NCBI GenBank assembly: GCA_964477445.1
Contig: CAYZED010000031.1
Location: 1-23,972, forward strand
Reading direction: 5' to 3'
From: CAYZED01 sp964477445
GTDB lineage: Bacteria; Bacillota; Clostridia; Lutisporales; Lutisporaceae
DNA: 23,972 nt
The translations under genes and the position numbers were made by a program. The notes below the pieces were generated by a model. It was not told the DNA's origin. It did not search any database and saw only the letters and a program-made list of their open reading frames with translations. This document shows positions 23,294-23,972 of the stretch, in pieces (the stretch's first letter is position 1; each line of letters starts with the position of its first letter).

Positions 23294-23972
23294 ATGATTA
23301 ATAAAATTGATTTCACAGCTAAGAATCTAACATCAAATGCAGGTCTTTTTCTGCTCCTTGAGAACGCAAAAAGTAATGAGATTTTTGATCTAGTTGAAAA
23401 TGACCTCGTATTTGATAATGACTCAACAAATAAAATCAAGATGAATCATATAAAGACGATGATCTGTGGTCACTTTATTGGTATAGACAAGCTAGAACGT
23501 CTAAAGCTCCTTCAAAATGATCCGCTCGTTAATGAATTTGATATTTCGGTAAAAGAACCTGAAATAGTATCTAGATTTTTAGGAAACTTCACCTTCAAGA
23601 CAACTCAACAATTTAGAGACATCAACTTCAAGGTATTCAAAAAGCTACTCTCGAAAAGTAAATTGACATCCATTACGATTGATATTGATAGTAGTGTCAT
23701 TAACGTAGAAGGCCATCAAGAAGGTACTTCCAAAGGTTACAACCCTAAGAAACTGGGTAAGCGATGCTACAATATCCAGTTTGCATTTTGCGACGAATTG
23801 AAAGCATATGTTACCGGATTTGTTAGAAGTGGTAATACTTACACTGCTAACGGTGCTGCTGAAATGATCAAAGAAATCGTATCCAACATCAAAACAGATA
23901 CGCTAGATATCCTTTTCCGAATGGATAGTGGCTATTTTGATGAAAAAATCATTGAAACGGTAGAATCTCTTG
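23294..23972 (+). CDS. IS1380-family transposase, partial (C-terminus beyond window)
   Basis: 226 codons to the window edge: MINKIDFTAKNLTSNAGLFL, then a catalytic block ITIDIDSSVINVEG with its first Asp, KGYNPKKLGKRCYNIQFAF, and FRMDSGYFDEKI with the second Asp of the DDE site. These are characteristic of IS1380-type DDE transposases. AAGGGG lies 8 nt before the ATG. The third acidic residue would be past the window. It is oriented opposite to the RHS gene, which it truncates. Confidence 0.93.
   Translation, partial: MINKIDFTAKNLTSNAGLFLLLENAKSNEIFDLVENDLVFDNDSTNKIKMNHIKTMICGHFIGIDKLERLKLLQNDPLVNEFDISVKEPEIVSRFLGNFTFKTTQQFRDINFKVFKKLLSKSKLTSITIDIDSSVINVEGHQEGTSKGYNPKKLGKRCYNIQFAFCDELKAYVTGFVRSGNTYTANGAAEMIKEIVSNIKTDTLDILFRMDSGYFDEKIIETVESL

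Larger units (their letters stand above)
23108..23972 (+). mobile_element. IS1380-type insertion sequence, left part
   Basis: CCTAGATTCTACGTCAGC at 23108 is the likely left terminal repeat, since IS1380 ends begin with CCT. It lies directly at the broken 5' end of the RHS gene. The element runs off the window, so the right end and the target duplication cannot be checked. Confidence 0.75.

Overview
The window is about one-third G+C, with AGGAGG-type ribosome binding sites and a der-plsY-gpsA block, which together point to a low-G+C Gram-positive anaerobe, most likely a clostridial lineage. No species is assigned. There are two 10-N assembly gaps (4958-4967 and 9117-9126).

Layout. (1) 130-1064: an antitoxin-like Phd/YefM domain fused to a Uma2-family nuclease-like domain, preceded by four copies of the palindrome TTAGCTAA. 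(2) 1112-4808, minus strand: der, plsY, gpsA and yjbQ, a housekeeping block for ribosome assembly, phosphatidate synthesis and a YjbQ-family protein, ending at a hairpin terminator. (3) 5044-10765, minus strand: a MacAB-like export operon in the order periplasmic-adaptor-like protein, ATPase, permease, histidine kinase, response regulator. Three TAAAG boxes spaced exactly 11 bp apart lie upstream of it and look like an OmpR-type operator, so the system probably controls itself. (4) 10937-14742, plus strand: a TPR protein, an M50-like membrane metalloprotease and a large membrane-anchored HExxH protein. (5) 14831-15797: a PIN toxin with a small downstream partner, flanked by two diverged direct repeats. 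(6) 15935-16441: a small membrane protein with a PH-like domain. (7) 16461-23972: a damaged RHS/YD-repeat gene. Its 5' end is cut by an IS1380-type element; it is interrupted by a 1929-bp group II intron whose removal restores the reading frame exactly; a 62-bp palindromic insertion then breaks the frame; and an in-frame TAG lies 53 codons before the next stop. Its C-terminal tip is a beta-solenoid of about 13 short repeats rather than a recognisable toxin.

The most unusual signal is a set of short tandem duplications (periods 12, 15, 15, 16, 17/18 and 22/23 bp) in the 1.6-9.6 kb interval, mostly sitting on the 3' ends of genes. In two cases (the response regulator and the adaptor protein) the repeated unit is visibly the last codons of the gene itself, copied past the stop codon. 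I can describe the pattern but not its mechanism.
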